Assembly: GCF_006874585.1 (NCBI RefSeq)
Contig: NZ_CP029762.1
Coordinates: 917,107 to 981,106 of the forward strand
Source: Sphingomonas sp. IC081
Lineage (GTDB): Bacteria; Pseudomonadota; Alphaproteobacteria; Sphingomonadales; Sphingomonadaceae
DNA length: 64,000 nt
Reading direction: 5' to 3'
Part shown: positions 6,849 to 15,131 of the stretch, one piece after another
Position numbering within the stretch: position 1 is the stretch's first letter
How the letters are laid out: every line of letters starts with the position of its first letter
Notes under the pieces: model-generated
Told to the model about the DNA's origin: nothing
What the model saw: only the letters and a program-made list of their open reading frames with translations
Database searches by the model: none
Made by a program: the position numbers and the translations under genes

Positions 6849-8633
6849 TCAGATCGAGCGCGCCAGACTGAACAGGAACCGCGCTTTCTTGCTGTAATTC
6901 GGTGAAATACTCTTGACTGGGGCCGCCACTTGTGCCTCGACGATCCAGCCCGGAACCGGCGATACCCGCACTCCGCCGCCCGCCGTCGCCAGCGAATAAT
7001 CGGCAGCCTTCAAGCCGTACGTCGGCCTGCCGTAACTATGGGCAAGCACACCATCGCTATAGACAAAGGCCGTCAGCGCCCGCTTGCCTTGCGCGCCGCC
7101 AACGAGCTGCCACGCCACTTGCACCTGTCCCGCCACCGCCTTGTCGGCGGTGACGATCCCGGTCCGGTAGGCCAGGCCCGCGCCTTCCCCTCCCAGCGAA
7201 AACCGTTCGGTCGTCGCCAGCCGGTCGCGTGTGTATTGGCCGCGCAGGGTCGCCTGAAGCGATACCTTGCCGCCGACCTGCTTGACAAACGTGGTCTGGG
7301 CATTGGCCTTGCGGAAATCGGCCTGCGAATAGCCGGCCAGCGGCCGCGCGCCGAGCGCATCGAGCCCCTGGCTGATCGTGGCTGAAACGGCGTAACCACC
7401 GGTCTTGCCGATCGCGCTCCACGATGCCCCAAGCCGCAGGGCGCGGGTGCGGAATTGCCCGAAGGCGGTATCGAGGTAGTAGTTGCTGCTGTTGGCGCCG
7501 TCGAGCGATGCATGCACCGTAAGGTTGCGGCGATAGGAGCGGATCACGGGATGCGACAGGGCGATGCCCACCTGGCGCGCTTCGCCGAGGATGTCGCTCG
7601 TGCGGGTGCGGGTGCGGACATAGGCGCCGCTCACCCCCAGCGTTGTTCCATCGCTGCCCAGCGGCGTCGCATGGCTGAGCGTGTAGAACTGATAATGCGC
7701 CGGCTGGAACGGCAGATAGGCGGAAGCACGCGTGACGTCCGCTTCGCGCAGCAGCCCGTTCGCCGCCACCGTGACCTGGGCCTGCACGCCGGAGGTCACG
7801 TTGACCACGCCGCCGTTGTTGAGGTTGACGCCCAGTTCGATCTGCTTGCGCTTCACGGCAAGGTCGAGCGCCAGCTCGCCGGGCCGGGCGGTCCGCCGCA
7901 GCTTCGCCTCGACCCGCTGTCCGGGAATGTCGCGCAGCAGCGACAGGGTCCGCTCCAGCGTGGAGCGGCGTGTCGGCATCTCTTTCATCAGCCGTTTCAT
8001 GCGCCGGTCGATCAGCCGCGTGGGAGTGCTCGGCGTCCGGTGGCCGAGCGCATAATCGACGACCCGCCCCTCCACCGCGCGCACCAGCAGCACGCCGCCG
8101 GTCGGCGCCTGTGGGGGGATCGACACCGCGTAAAAGGCAATATCGCTGCGCGCATAAGCCGCGGTCACCGCATTGGCGATGCCCTGCAGCACCTCCTTGT
8201 CGAGAGGCTTGCCGATCCACGGGCGCACGCAGGCCGCCAGGGTTTCTTCCGCAAGGGTGCTGCCGTCGAAACGCACCGCGGTGAGCACGGCAGCAGTCAG
8301 CGGCCCGGCGGCCCCGGGCCCGGCGGCCTTGAGTTCGGCCGGCAGATCGACGGGCGGGGCGACAGTCTGCGGCGCAGGAACCGGATCGCCTTGCGCGGGC
8401 CGCGGCAGGACCGGAACCGCGCGGTCGATACGGTCGCGGTCAATCGTCGGCACGGGATTGGCCTGGTCGGCAATCTGCGCCTGCGCAGGACGGCTGAGCG
8501 GCACCGTCACCATCGCCATGAGCAGGGCGATAGCAAGCAGCACGCGGCCGCCGATCCGGGTCCACGCAGGCGATCCGGCACGCTCGCCCAACCGGCACGG
8601 AGGCAACAGGATGGGAATAGCCTCGACTGTCAT
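6849..8633 (-). CDS. ShlB/FhaC/HecB-family two-partner secretion translocator (TpsB)
   Basis: The start ATG at 8633 follows GGGAGGTACTGAA; the protein has 594 residues. An N-terminal hydrophobic segment (VLLAIALLMAMVTVPLS, ending AQAQ) is an export signal after a long n-region. A Pro-rich linker leads to POTRA repeats (AVRFDGSTLAEETLAACV, FYAVSIPPQAP, VRAVEGRVVDYALG) and a C-terminal 16-strand barrel (LGVNLNNGGVVNVTSG, FYTLSHATPLGSDGTTLGV, LRLGASWSAIGKTGGYAV). The family threads a large TpsA exoprotein across the outer membrane. The loop-6 signature is altered (RFSLGGEGAGLAYRTG instead of VRGY/F). No TpsA partner is in the window, so either it is encoded elsewhere or the translocator is an orphan. 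Confidence 0.88.
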   Translation of the reverse strand: MTVEAIPILLPPCRLGERAGSPAWTRIGGRVLLAIALLMAMVTVPLSRPAQAQIADQANPVPTIDRDRIDRAVPVLPRPAQGDPVPAPQTVAPPVDLPAELKAAGPGAAGPLTAAVLTAVRFDGSTLAEETLAACVRPWIGKPLDKEVLQGIANAVTAAYARSDIAFYAVSIPPQAPTGGVLLVRAVEGRVVDYALGHRTPSTPTRLIDRRMKRLMKEMPTRRSTLERTLSLLRDIPGQRVEAKLRRTARPGELALDLAVKRKQIELGVNLNNGGVVNVTSGVQAQVTVAANGLLREADVTRASAYLPFQPAHYQFYTLSHATPLGSDGTTLGVSGAYVRTRTRTSDILGEARQVGIALSHPVIRSYRRNLTVHASLDGANSSNYYLDTAFGQFRTRALRLGASWSAIGKTGGYAVSATISQGLDALGARPLAGYSQADFRKANAQTTFVKQVGGKVSLQATLRGQYTRDRLATTERFSLGGEGAGLAYRTGIVTADKAVAGQVQVAWQLVGGAQGKRALTAFVYSDGVLAHSYGRPTYGLKAADYSLATAGGGVRVSPVPGWIVEAQVAAPVKSISPNYSKKARFLFSLARSI

Positions 8634-9109
8634 TTCAGTACCTCCCGCCGGGATCACCCGGGCCGTGCAATCGGCGTGCACAGCGAATGCGCTCCGCTGT
8701 TCCTGCTCCGATCTAGGGAGTGCGGCAGGGCACCGCACGGCAAAGAGCAGCCGCTGCGAGGGTATCGGCGCGGGGCGCTCCGAACCGCACCGGCGGCGAC
8801 ATGTCCGGGATGAAACCAATCCCGGCGGGCCCACGCAACAGGCTTGCGGAAAGCCGGAAATACCTGTCGGCAGCGCTATCGCGCTGCGCACGATCAGGCC
8901 TGAACGAAACCCGGGAAAGGGGCCGTATAATACGCTTATTGAATTGATATAAAATGATTATACCTGCGGCACCGAAGATGCCTGGGCCATTGGGCCGCCG
9001 GGATCGCGCCTGCGCAAAGCGAGCGTCCAACCGGACAATGGCCGCCCCGATCGGCGCGCCGCAACAACCGGATCGGCGGCAAGACGCAGCCGGACCGGCT
9101 CAGACTTGC
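8634..9109. other. Intergenic region between tpsB and the hybrid kinase
   Basis: There is no supported gene in 476 bp. GTATAAT (8925-8931) and ATTATAC (8957-8963) form an inverted repeat in an AT-rich patch (TACGCTTATTGAATTGATAT). Read on the minus strand this gives TATAAT- and TATTAT-like -10 boxes, so it is the most likely promoter or operator region for tpsB, leaving a leader of about 290 nt. The rest is GC-rich with no conserved feature I can name. Confidence 0.45.
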
Positions 9110-11314
9110 TCAACCTTGTCCGGCCGCCTCGCCCGGAAGAGCCTCGGGCAAAACCTCGGGCAGCGACGATCGCACCAGCCAGCGTTCGAGCGTGCGCATC
9201 AGCACGGCCGGATCCACCGGCTTGGCGACATGATCGTTCATGCCGGCCGCAAGGCATCGCTGGCGCTCCTCCTCGTACGCATGCGCGGTCATCGCGATGA
9301 TCGGCAACTGCTCCACCGGCCAGCGCCTGCGGATCACCCGGGTGGCTTCAAGACCGTCCATTTCAGGCATCTGCACATCCATCAGGATCGCGGCATAAGC
9401 CCCCTGCCGCGCCTCCACCCGCGCGCAGGCGGCCAGGCCGTCGGCCGCACAGTCGACCTCCAGCCCGGCATCGCGCAGCAGTTCGGTGCCGATCTCGCGG
9501 TTGATCTCGTTGTCCTCCACCAGCAGCACGCGCAGCCCGCGCAGGCGCGGCGAAACGACCGGTGCGATCGGCCCCGCCAGAGCGCTGCCCTCCATGAAGC
9601 CCGCGCCGGAAAAGACCGCCACGATCGTCTCGAGAAGCGTCTCGGGCACCAGCGGCTTGGGCAGAAATCCGTCGATGACGTCCGCGCCGGTCCCCAGGAC
9701 CGCTTCTTCGGTGCCGTAGGCGGTGACGAGGATCGTCTTGGGCAGCAACAGGCCGCGCAGCACCGTGCGGATCGCCTGCGCCGTTTCCAGACCGTCGAGC
9801 CCCGGCATCTTCCAGTCGAGCAGGACCAGATCGTAGGGCCGGGCGATCTCCTCCGCCGCCCGCAGCGCACTCAGCGCCTCGCTTCCCGAAGCCACGAGGT
9901 CGAGGGACATGCCCCATCCGGCCAGCACTTCCCGCATGATCTGGCGCGAGGCGGAATTGTCGTCGGCAGCCAGCACCCGCAGGCCCTTCACCCAGTCGGG
10001 GACCGACACGTCGCGCGGCCCGTCCGCCGCCCGCAGCATCGGTATCCGGCACGTGAAAGTGCTGCCCTCGCCCGGCGCGCTCGCCACCGCGATGCCGCCG
10101 CCCATCTGCTCCAGGATCTGCCGGCAGATCGCCAGCCCGAGGCCGGTGCCGCCGAAGCGCCGGGTCGTGGTGCTGTCGGCCTGGGTGAAGGAGGTGAACA
10201 GGCCCGCCTGCTGCTGCGCGGTCATGCCGATGCCGGTATCGGCCACGCAAAGCGTGAGGACCACGCGGTCCTCCTCGTCCCGCTCCGCCGCCAGCCCGAC
10301 CCGGACCATGCCGCCGGGGGAGAATTTCACCGCATTGTTGAGCAGATTGAGCAGGATCTGCCCGAAGCGGATCTCGTCCCCGCAGAGGCGCCGGGGAACG
10401 TCCGCGGCGATCTCGGTCACGACCATGACGCCTGCGAATTCCGCATCGTGGGCGATCAGCTGGCGCTGGGCCTCGACGGCGGCGCGCACGTCGAACGGAT
10501 GCGCTTCAAGTGACAGCTTGCCCGCCTCGTTCTTCGAGAAGTCGAGAATGTCGTTGATGACCCGCAGCAGCGAATTGCCCGCCTGGTTGATCTTGGCGAC
10601 GTAGTCCTTCTGCCGGGCGTCGAGCCGGCTGCGGCCGATCAGATGGCAGAAACCCAGGATCGCGTTCATCGGCGTACGGATTTCATGGCTCATGTTGGCG
10701 AGGAACAGGCTCTTGGCGCGGTTGGCCTCTTCCGCCTCGCGGGTGCGTGCCTCCAGCGCCTCGTGCTTTGCCAGGATCTCGTCGGCCAGAGCTTTCTGCC
10801 GCGTGAAACTCTCGACCAGACGGTCGCTCAGCCAGACCAGGACCGCCGTCTGGAACAGGACGATCACGGCATGCAGGACGACCCGCTCCACGCTGCCGCC
10901 ACCGGGGAAGACAACCAGGGGCAGGAGATAGAGCAGCACCAGGTGATGCAGTATCGTCGCCACGGCGGCGACGAGGATCGCCAGCCGGTCGCACCAGGCG
11001 ATGGTCACCGCGAACATCGCGAAGAAGTACATGTGCATGTCCATCTGCCAGGGATGCCCCCGCAGCAGGACCAGCAGGACCGCCGGTTCCCCGATCAGCA
11101 CCACCGCCGAAACATAGCGTGTCGCCCGCGAAATCCCGCGGCGGTGCCACATCAGGTGATAGCATCCCGCCAGCGCCACGCCGGCCAGCGCGGCGCGCCA
11201 GGCGGAATTGCGGGTCATCACCGCCACGCCCGCCAGCAGCGGCACATGGGCCCAGACGAGGAACAGCAGGAAGCGGCCGACCCGGTGCCGCAGCGTGTCG
11301 AGTTCCGTAATCAT
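9110..11314 (-). CDS. Membrane hybrid histidine kinase with two receiver domains
   Basis: The 734-residue protein starts at 11314 behind GGAGAGGGGGCGG. About five or six membrane segments fill residues 15-170, then a coiled coil. HisKA carries the phosphoacceptor in NMSHEIRTPMNAILGF (His near 210); HATPase_c has NLLNNAVKF, DTGIGM and FGGTGLGLAICRQ (about 310-430). Two receiver domains follow, LRVLAADDNSASRQIM with Asp in LVLLDWKMPGLDG, and LRVLLVEDNEINREIG with Asp in AILMDVQMPEMDG, ending KPVDPAVLMRTLERWL. There is no Hpt domain, so phosphate would pass to a separate Hpt protein. The signal sensed is unknown; with no large periplasmic domain, it is probably membrane-borne or intracellular. 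Confidence 0.93.
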   Translation of the reverse strand: MITELDTLRHRVGRFLLFLVWAHVPLLAGVAVMTRNSAWRAALAGVALAGCYHLMWHRRGISRATRYVSAVVLIGEPAVLLVLLRGHPWQMDMHMYFFAMFAVTIAWCDRLAILVAAVATILHHLVLLYLLPLVVFPGGGSVERVVLHAVIVLFQTAVLVWLSDRLVESFTRQKALADEILAKHEALEARTREAEEANRAKSLFLANMSHEIRTPMNAILGFCHLIGRSRLDARQKDYVAKINQAGNSLLRVINDILDFSKNEAGKLSLEAHPFDVRAAVEAQRQLIAHDAEFAGVMVVTEIAADVPRRLCGDEIRFGQILLNLLNNAVKFSPGGMVRVGLAAERDEEDRVVLTLCVADTGIGMTAQQQAGLFTSFTQADSTTTRRFGGTGLGLAICRQILEQMGGGIAVASAPGEGSTFTCRIPMLRAADGPRDVSVPDWVKGLRVLAADDNSASRQIMREVLAGWGMSLDLVASGSEALSALRAAEEIARPYDLVLLDWKMPGLDGLETAQAIRTVLRGLLLPKTILVTAYGTEEAVLGTGADVIDGFLPKPLVPETLLETIVAVFSGAGFMEGSALAGPIAPVVSPRLRGLRVLLVEDNEINREIGTELLRDAGLEVDCAADGLAACARVEARQGAYAAILMDVQMPEMDGLEATRVIRRRWPVEQLPIIAMTAHAYEEERQRCLAAGMNDHVAKPVDPAVLMRTLERWLVRSSLPEVLPEALPGEAAGQG

Positions 11315-11335
11315 CCGCCCCCTCTCCCCGCCTTA

Positions 11336-11599
11336 GGTCGTAAACTCATAAACGGCACCATCGAGGCGCCCAAATGGCGAACAGCTCGGGCCGAAGGTGC
11401 CGCCGGGCGGGCTGGTTGCCCGTCCAAGGCAGCTTCGGTTCGAGATGGAAGCCATTTGGGCGCCCCTTCGGGGTTTGCCCAAAATGGCCCAGCGCTGCGT
11501 CGGGAAGTATTGAAATATCGACATATTCCAGCGCCTTCCCTCCTGCCGCTGCGCCATTTTGCTTCAAACCTCGATTGTGCCGTTTATGAGTTTACGACC
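11336..11599. repeat. 264-bp MITE-like element, copy 1
   Basis: GGTCGTAAACTCATAAACGG begins the left terminal repeat and its inverse ends the right; the repeats match over about 31 bp with one mismatch here (C/A). TA flanks both ends (11334-11335, 11600-11601). Inside is a second inverted repeat, GGCGCCCAAATGGC near the left and GCCATTTGGGCGCC in the centre, plus a small hairpin. A 74-codon minus-strand ORF (MAQRQEGRRWNMSIF...) recurs in all three copies but runs into the terminal repeat and resembles no transposase. It is probably a non-autonomous element. It separates the hybrid-kinase promoter region from the small membrane protein gene. Confidence 0.8.
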
Positions 11600-12681
11600 T
11601 AGTGGATTGACTCCAACGTTTGGAACCCTCGATTTCGAGCCGCGATGATTTCGTCCGGATTGGCCTTCCAGATGAAGGGCTTGGGGTTGTCGGCGTTGTA
11701 CTCCCGGATGAACCGGTTGATGGCAGCCTGGAGGTCGACGACGGAGTGGAAGACGCCGTGCTTAAGGCGCCGCCTGGTCAGCTTTGCGAAGAAGCCCTCG
11801 ACGGCATTGAGCCATGAGGAAGATGTCGGCGTGAAGTGGAAAGTCCAGCGCGGATGGCGGGCGAGCCACTCCTGGACCTTGTCCTTCTTGTGTGCGGCAT
11901 AGTTGTCGAGGATCACGTGGATCGCCTTGCCCTTGGGTACTTCACGCTCGATCCGATTGAGGAAGCGGATGAACTCCTGGTGGCGGTGGCGCTGCATGTT
12001 CTGCCCTATCACGGTTCCGTCGAGCACATTGAGCGCAGCGAACAGCGTGGTCGTGCCGTGGCGCTTGTAGTCATGGGTCAGGGTGCCGGCGCGGCCCTTC
12101 TTCATCGGCAGACCGGGCTGGGTGCGGTCGAGCGCCTGTATCTGCGATTTCTCGTCGATCGACAGGACCACCGCATGGGCGGGGGGATCGACATAGAGGC
12201 CGACGATCTCGGTGAGCTTTTCGGCGAAAGCCGGATCGTTCGACAGCTTGAAGCTGCGCCAGCGATGCGGAGCAAGCCCATGCGCCTTCCAGATCGACTG
12301 CACTGTCGAAACGGCAAGCCCGACCGCTTTGGCCATCGCGCGCGCCGTCCAGTGGGTTGCCTCATGCGGCGGCGGTTCCTGCGTAAGCCGGACAATTTCG
12401 GCCACGCGCTTGGGCAATACCGGCGCCTTGCCGGGCGGACGGGACTTGTCGCGGAGCAGGCCATCGACGCCTTCGTGCATGAAACGCTCCTGCCAGCGCC
12501 ACACGCAGGTCTTCGACTTTCCTGTTGCCGTCATAATCGCCGAGGTGCCCAGGCCGTCGCTGCTCAAAAGAACGATACGGGCGCGCCAGACATGTTTCTG
12601 TGGACTCAAGGGCGCCGACACGATGTCGTGCAGGCGTTGACGGTCGGAGGCCGAAACGATGAAGCTGATCCCATCACGCAT
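11599..12681 (-). CDS. IS630-family transposase
   Basis: The 360-residue protein starts at ATG 12681 (MRDGISFIVSASDRQRL), the usual family start; a longer frame opens at 12723. The N-terminal helix-turn-helix region (APLSPQKHVWRARIVLLSSDG, TSAIMTATGKSKTCVWRW) precedes a DDE domain: Asp in VVLSIDEKSQIQALDRTQPG, Asp in IHVILDNYAAHKK, Glu in SSWLNAVEGFFAKLTRRRL. The stop TAG is completed by the TA target dinucleotide plus the neighbouring MITE base, so the coding frame runs right through the terminal repeat. There are no disruptions. Confidence 0.92.
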   Translation of the reverse strand: MRDGISFIVSASDRQRLHDIVSAPLSPQKHVWRARIVLLSSDGLGTSAIMTATGKSKTCVWRWQERFMHEGVDGLLRDKSRPPGKAPVLPKRVAEIVRLTQEPPPHEATHWTARAMAKAVGLAVSTVQSIWKAHGLAPHRWRSFKLSNDPAFAEKLTEIVGLYVDPPAHAVVLSIDEKSQIQALDRTQPGLPMKKGRAGTLTHDYKRHGTTTLFAALNVLDGTVIGQNMQRHRHQEFIRFLNRIEREVPKGKAIHVILDNYAAHKKDKVQEWLARHPRWTFHFTPTSSSWLNAVEGFFAKLTRRRLKHGVFHSVVDLQAAINRFIREYNADNPKPFIWKANPDEIIAARNRGFQTLESIH

Positions 12682-12751
12682 CCTCCGAGACTGACACGCC
12701 AGCAAGCCAGTGGGAATCCCCAACTGGACTCTTTCGTTCCGGTCAATCCAC
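11602..12751 (-). mobile_element. IS630-family insertion sequence
   Basis: The element is 1,150 bp with short terminal repeats: GTGGATTGAC at the left and GTCAATCCAC at the right. TA flanks both sides (11600-11601 and 12752-12753), the obligatory IS630/Tc1 target duplication. It has landed on the TA that borders MITE copy 1, so the two elements abut. It carries one intact transposase gene reading leftward. Confidence 0.9.
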
Positions 12752-13089
12752 TAGTTGCCCTCGCAAGCGGCCCTTGCGCTCGTGCCGATCACCATCCACG
12801 CGCCGGCCTTGCGCATGGAGGATGCGAAATCGGGCGCCGCCGAATCCACCACCAGGCTGTTCGGCAAGGCACCCGCGCCGATCAGCCTGCCGTGCGAGCG
12901 CTGGACCAGCGTGACCGTCTCTCCCAGCCCCATGCCGCGCCCGGCCACGACCAGATAGCGCCCCGAATCCGCTGCCTGCATCACTGCTGCGGCGACAAGC
13001 AGCACCAGCAGCAGTGCCAGAATTCCGCCCGCGGGAGCAAAATCGCGGAGAGTGGGACGGTCGTCATCGCTGCGCTGTGCTACGGCCAT
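12751..13089 (-). CDS. Small single-span membrane protein, unknown function
   Basis: The 112-residue protein has a polar N-terminus (MAVAQRSDDDRPTLRD), one transmembrane segment (GGILALLLVLLVAAAVMQAA) and an extracytoplasmic domain (YLVVAGRGMGLGETVTLVQ, NSLVVDSAAPDFASSMRKAG, AWMVIGTSARAACEGN). I do not recognise the family. Its stop TAG is made from the TA duplication at the IS630 end. Before the IS and MITE arrived the gene may have continued, so a short C-terminal truncation is possible. The N-terminal and coding composition look like the host genome. Confidence 0.65.
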   Translation of the reverse strand: MAVAQRSDDDRPTLRDFAPAGGILALLLVLLVAAAVMQAADSGRYLVVAGRGMGLGETVTLVQRSHGRLIGAGALPNSLVVDSAAPDFASSMRKAGAWMVIGTSARAACEGN

Positions 13090-13257
13090 TTACATGTTCA
13101 AGCACAGTTCGTTTCTTCATGGGTTAACAATTCGATCATTTTCCCTTCAATCGAGGGATCGTGACGATTTTACCCGGTGCAAGAAGCGGAAGGTGATTTC
13201 AGCAAGAGCCCGTTGGTTTTCGTTCAGGGGCGGACGGAAACCAGCGGGCCGGAGCCG

Positions 13258-13307
13258 GCGAGCCCGGCGCCGAGAAATTCGACTTTCGCGAATTTCCAAA
13301 CGGGCTC
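13258..13307 (-). repeat. 3'-hairpin repeat unit after the nucleoside hydrolase gene
   Basis: On the minus strand the stop TGA is followed by GAGCCCGTTTGGAAATTCGC, then GAAAGTCGAATTTCTCGGCG. This copy uses the AAATTCG/CGAATTT stem but keeps the CCGTTTGG flank and the GGCGCC end. It is probably a terminator. Confidence 0.65.
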
Positions 13308-14369
13308 TCAGGCCGGGGCGCGCATGGCCGCGACGAAGTCGCTCAGCAACAGGCGGACATCGAGTTCCTCGATGACACGAATGGTGCGTCCGGGAATTTC
13401 GTCGCCGTAACGGGCATCGTCGAGGATCCGGCGCGCCGTCTGGGTCCGGCTCCGGCTGGTCGCGGCCGAAATCGCGGTGAGCAGCACCAGTGCGCTGTCC
13501 CCGCAGCCGATCGCGCCGCCCAGTTTGACGAAGGGCGGCAGCGCGGCATAGCGCTCATAGAGCCACTGCGTCGTCGCCGAAATGTCGCGCACGTTGACTT
13601 CGAAGTCGGCGATCGAGATCTGGCACTGCGCGTAAGTGGGCATCGGGATCTGCCACAGGGCAATGCCCGAGCGTTCGATGACGTAGCGCGCGGCGGCCAG
13701 ATCGGCAGAGAGGTTGTACTCGTCGCCGCCACCCGGATAGCCATCGCCGCCCAGCCATACGAGCGTCATGCGCGCGGCGATCCGCGGTTCGATCCGCAGC
13801 GCCTGCGCGAGGTTGGTCAGCGGACCGCCGCAGGCAAAGAACAGCGGCAGCGGGTCATCGCGCATGGCTTCGGCGACGATCGCCTGCGCAGCCTGGGTGC
13901 CGCCCTTTGGCCCCGACTCTGGCCCCGACTCTGGCCCCGGGCTCTCGCTGCCGGCCAGCACCGGGCACAGGTCGCTCCGGCCCATCCTGGCCAGAAGGTC
14001 CCGCGCCGCCTTTGCCCCTTGTGCGGCGGTGGTATCGGGATCGAGGCCGCCCATCGCCGCGAAGCGGCGATCAAGCGTGGAACTGGTGATGAGCACGCAG
14101 CGGCTCGAGCGCGACGCGACCTGATGGGCGAGCGCGATGAGCCCATCGGGATCGCCGGCAAAGTCGTTGTCGACAATCACCCGGGCGAGGGGTTCGCGGC
14201 GCACCGCCGCAAAAGCCGTGCCGGGGATGGCAGCGCCGGGACCAACGGCCAGCGCCAGGCCGGCCGCCTTGCCTATCAAGCTGCGGCGATCAAGTTTGCC
14301 CAACACGGCTTTGTCCAACAACGGCCTTCTCCCACGTTTTGCCGCAGGCCTCGCAGGACAATCCATCAT
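13308..14369 (-). CDS. Nucleoside hydrolase-like protein, Tat-exported
   Basis: The 353-residue protein starts at the double ATG 14369/14366. A twin-arginine signal (LDRRSLIGKAAGLALAVG, cleavage near GTAFA) sends it to the periplasm. The nucleoside-hydrolase calcium motif is present in a variant form, RVIVDNDFAGDPDGLIAL instead of DTDPGxDDA. The central CGGPLTNLAQALR (the usual GPLTNLA) and the C-terminal region support the family, which cleaves ribonucleosides to base and ribose. A small direct repeat encodes PGPESGPESGPKGG in a surface loop. The 38-bp gap to the tetR stop suggests possible read-through from that repressor gene, with which it shares a strand. Confidence 0.82.
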   Translation of the reverse strand: MMDCPARPAAKRGRRPLLDKAVLGKLDRRSLIGKAAGLALAVGPGAAIPGTAFAAVRREPLARVIVDNDFAGDPDGLIALAHQVASRSSRCVLITSSTLDRRFAAMGGLDPDTTAAQGAKAARDLLARMGRSDLCPVLAGSESPGPESGPESGPKGGTQAAQAIVAEAMRDDPLPLFFACGGPLTNLAQALRIEPRIAARMTLVWLGGDGYPGGGDEYNLSADLAAARYVIERSGIALWQIPMPTYAQCQISIADFEVNVRDISATTQWLYERYAALPPFVKLGGAIGCGDSALVLLTAISAATSRSRTQTARRILDDARYGDEIPGRTIRVIEELDVRLLLSDFVAAMRAPA

Positions 14370-14407
14370 CGTCAAATCGTTAGAATTGTCATTTCCATAG
14401 AAAATTA

Positions 14408-15022
14408 CTATGGATTGGCAGCAGCCGGATCCTGACCATAAGCTCTCAGGAACGCCTCGACCGCCAGCGCGACGGCGCTTTCGATGTCGTAGTCGGGGGC
14501 CGCGCCGAACAGCTGCGGCTCGTAGATTCCCGCCTCGAGCAGCGCGCGCAAGTGCGCGCCGACGATCATCGGATCCCCCTGCCTGAGCTTGCCCTGCTCC
14601 TGCATACGCAAGACAAAACCGGCCATTTCGCGCGCGCCGCGCTTCGGCCCCAATTCGTAGAGCTGCGCGCCGAGCGTTGCATTCGCCCCTTCCGAGACCA
14701 CCGTGCGGACGATGGACAAGTGCTCCGGCGCGGAGAGGAACCGCACATAGGCCGCCCCGAACCGGCACAACACGACCCTGACGTCATCCGAGCCGGAATC
14801 GAGCAGGTCCAGCATTGCCATGCCCTGCTCTTCCATCGCCCCGACCATGGCGGCGGCGAAGAGATCGTCCTTGTTCTTGAAGTAGTTGTAGAGCGTGCCC
14901 TTCGACCCGCCGACGCGCGCGGCGATGGCGGCCATGCTGGCGCGCTCATACCCCACTTCCCGAAACAGCGCGAGCGCGGTGTCAAGGATCGCCTGTCGGC
15001 GGCTGTCTGTCTTCACACGCAT
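14408..15022 (-). CDS. TetR-family repressor, divergent from the efflux operon
   Basis: The 204-residue protein has the N-terminal TetR helix-turn-helix (RRQAILDTALALFREVGYER, IAARVGGSKGTLYNYFKNKD) and an AefR-like C-terminal ligand domain (VVSEGANATLGAQLYEL). It is transcribed away from the NodT-EmrA-EmrB pump genes, so it most likely represses them and itself and is relieved by a pump substrate. Repeated ACTGTACG sites in the 67-bp divergent region are the likely operators. The start at 15022 has GGAAGAC upstream. Confidence 0.92.
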   Translation of the reverse strand: MRVKTDSRRQAILDTALALFREVGYERASMAAIAARVGGSKGTLYNYFKNKDDLFAAAMVGAMEEQGMAMLDLLDSGSDDVRVVLCRFGAAYVRFLSAPEHLSIVRTVVSEGANATLGAQLYELGPKRGAREMAGFVLRMQEQGKLRQGDPMIVGAHLRALLEAGIYEPQLFGAAPDYDIESAVALAVEAFLRAYGQDPAAANP

Positions 15023-15038
15023 GGGTTGTCTTCCATTC

Positions 15039-15108
15039 CTGTACCGGACTGTACGCTTTTCGTTTGACGAGACAAGCGCGAATCCATAAATGACCGAACT
15101 GTACGGTT
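15039..15108. promoter_or_regulatory. Divergent promoter with paired ACTGTACG operators
   Basis: ACTGTACG occurs at 15048-15055 and again at 15098-15105, exactly 50 bp apart; the second sits in the near-palindrome AACTGTACGGTT, and a further CTGTAC is at 15039-15044. Between them is a sigma-70-like promoter for the pump operon: TTGACG at 15064-15069 and CATAAA/ATAAAT at about 15085-15091. The geometry fits a TetR dimer on each side of the promoter. The inferred transcript start is near 15098, so the ATG at 15090 is unlikely to be used. Confidence 0.6.
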
Positions 15109-15131
15109 ATAAGCCGATCCTCCGAACCGAG

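Noticed and set aside
11333..11557. 74-codon ORF in the MITE as a real gene
   Set aside because: It runs into the terminal repeat, has no ribosome site and an odd composition. It is kept only as a testable point in the findings because it recurs in all three copies.
10643..11602. 319-codon frame spanning the hybrid kinase start and MITE copy 1
   Set aside because: Runs antisense through the kinase membrane domain and across a repeat; a composite of unrelated sequence.
13910..13942. CRISPR-like or regulatory short tandem repeat
   Set aside because: Only two and a half copies of a 12-bp unit, in frame in the nucleoside hydrolase and without spacers; it is a coding microduplication.
15090..15131. 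ATG at 15090 as start of the outer-membrane efflux gene
   Set aside because: It overlaps the -10 region and precedes the inferred transcript start; the lipoprotein signal fits better from 15132 or 15189.
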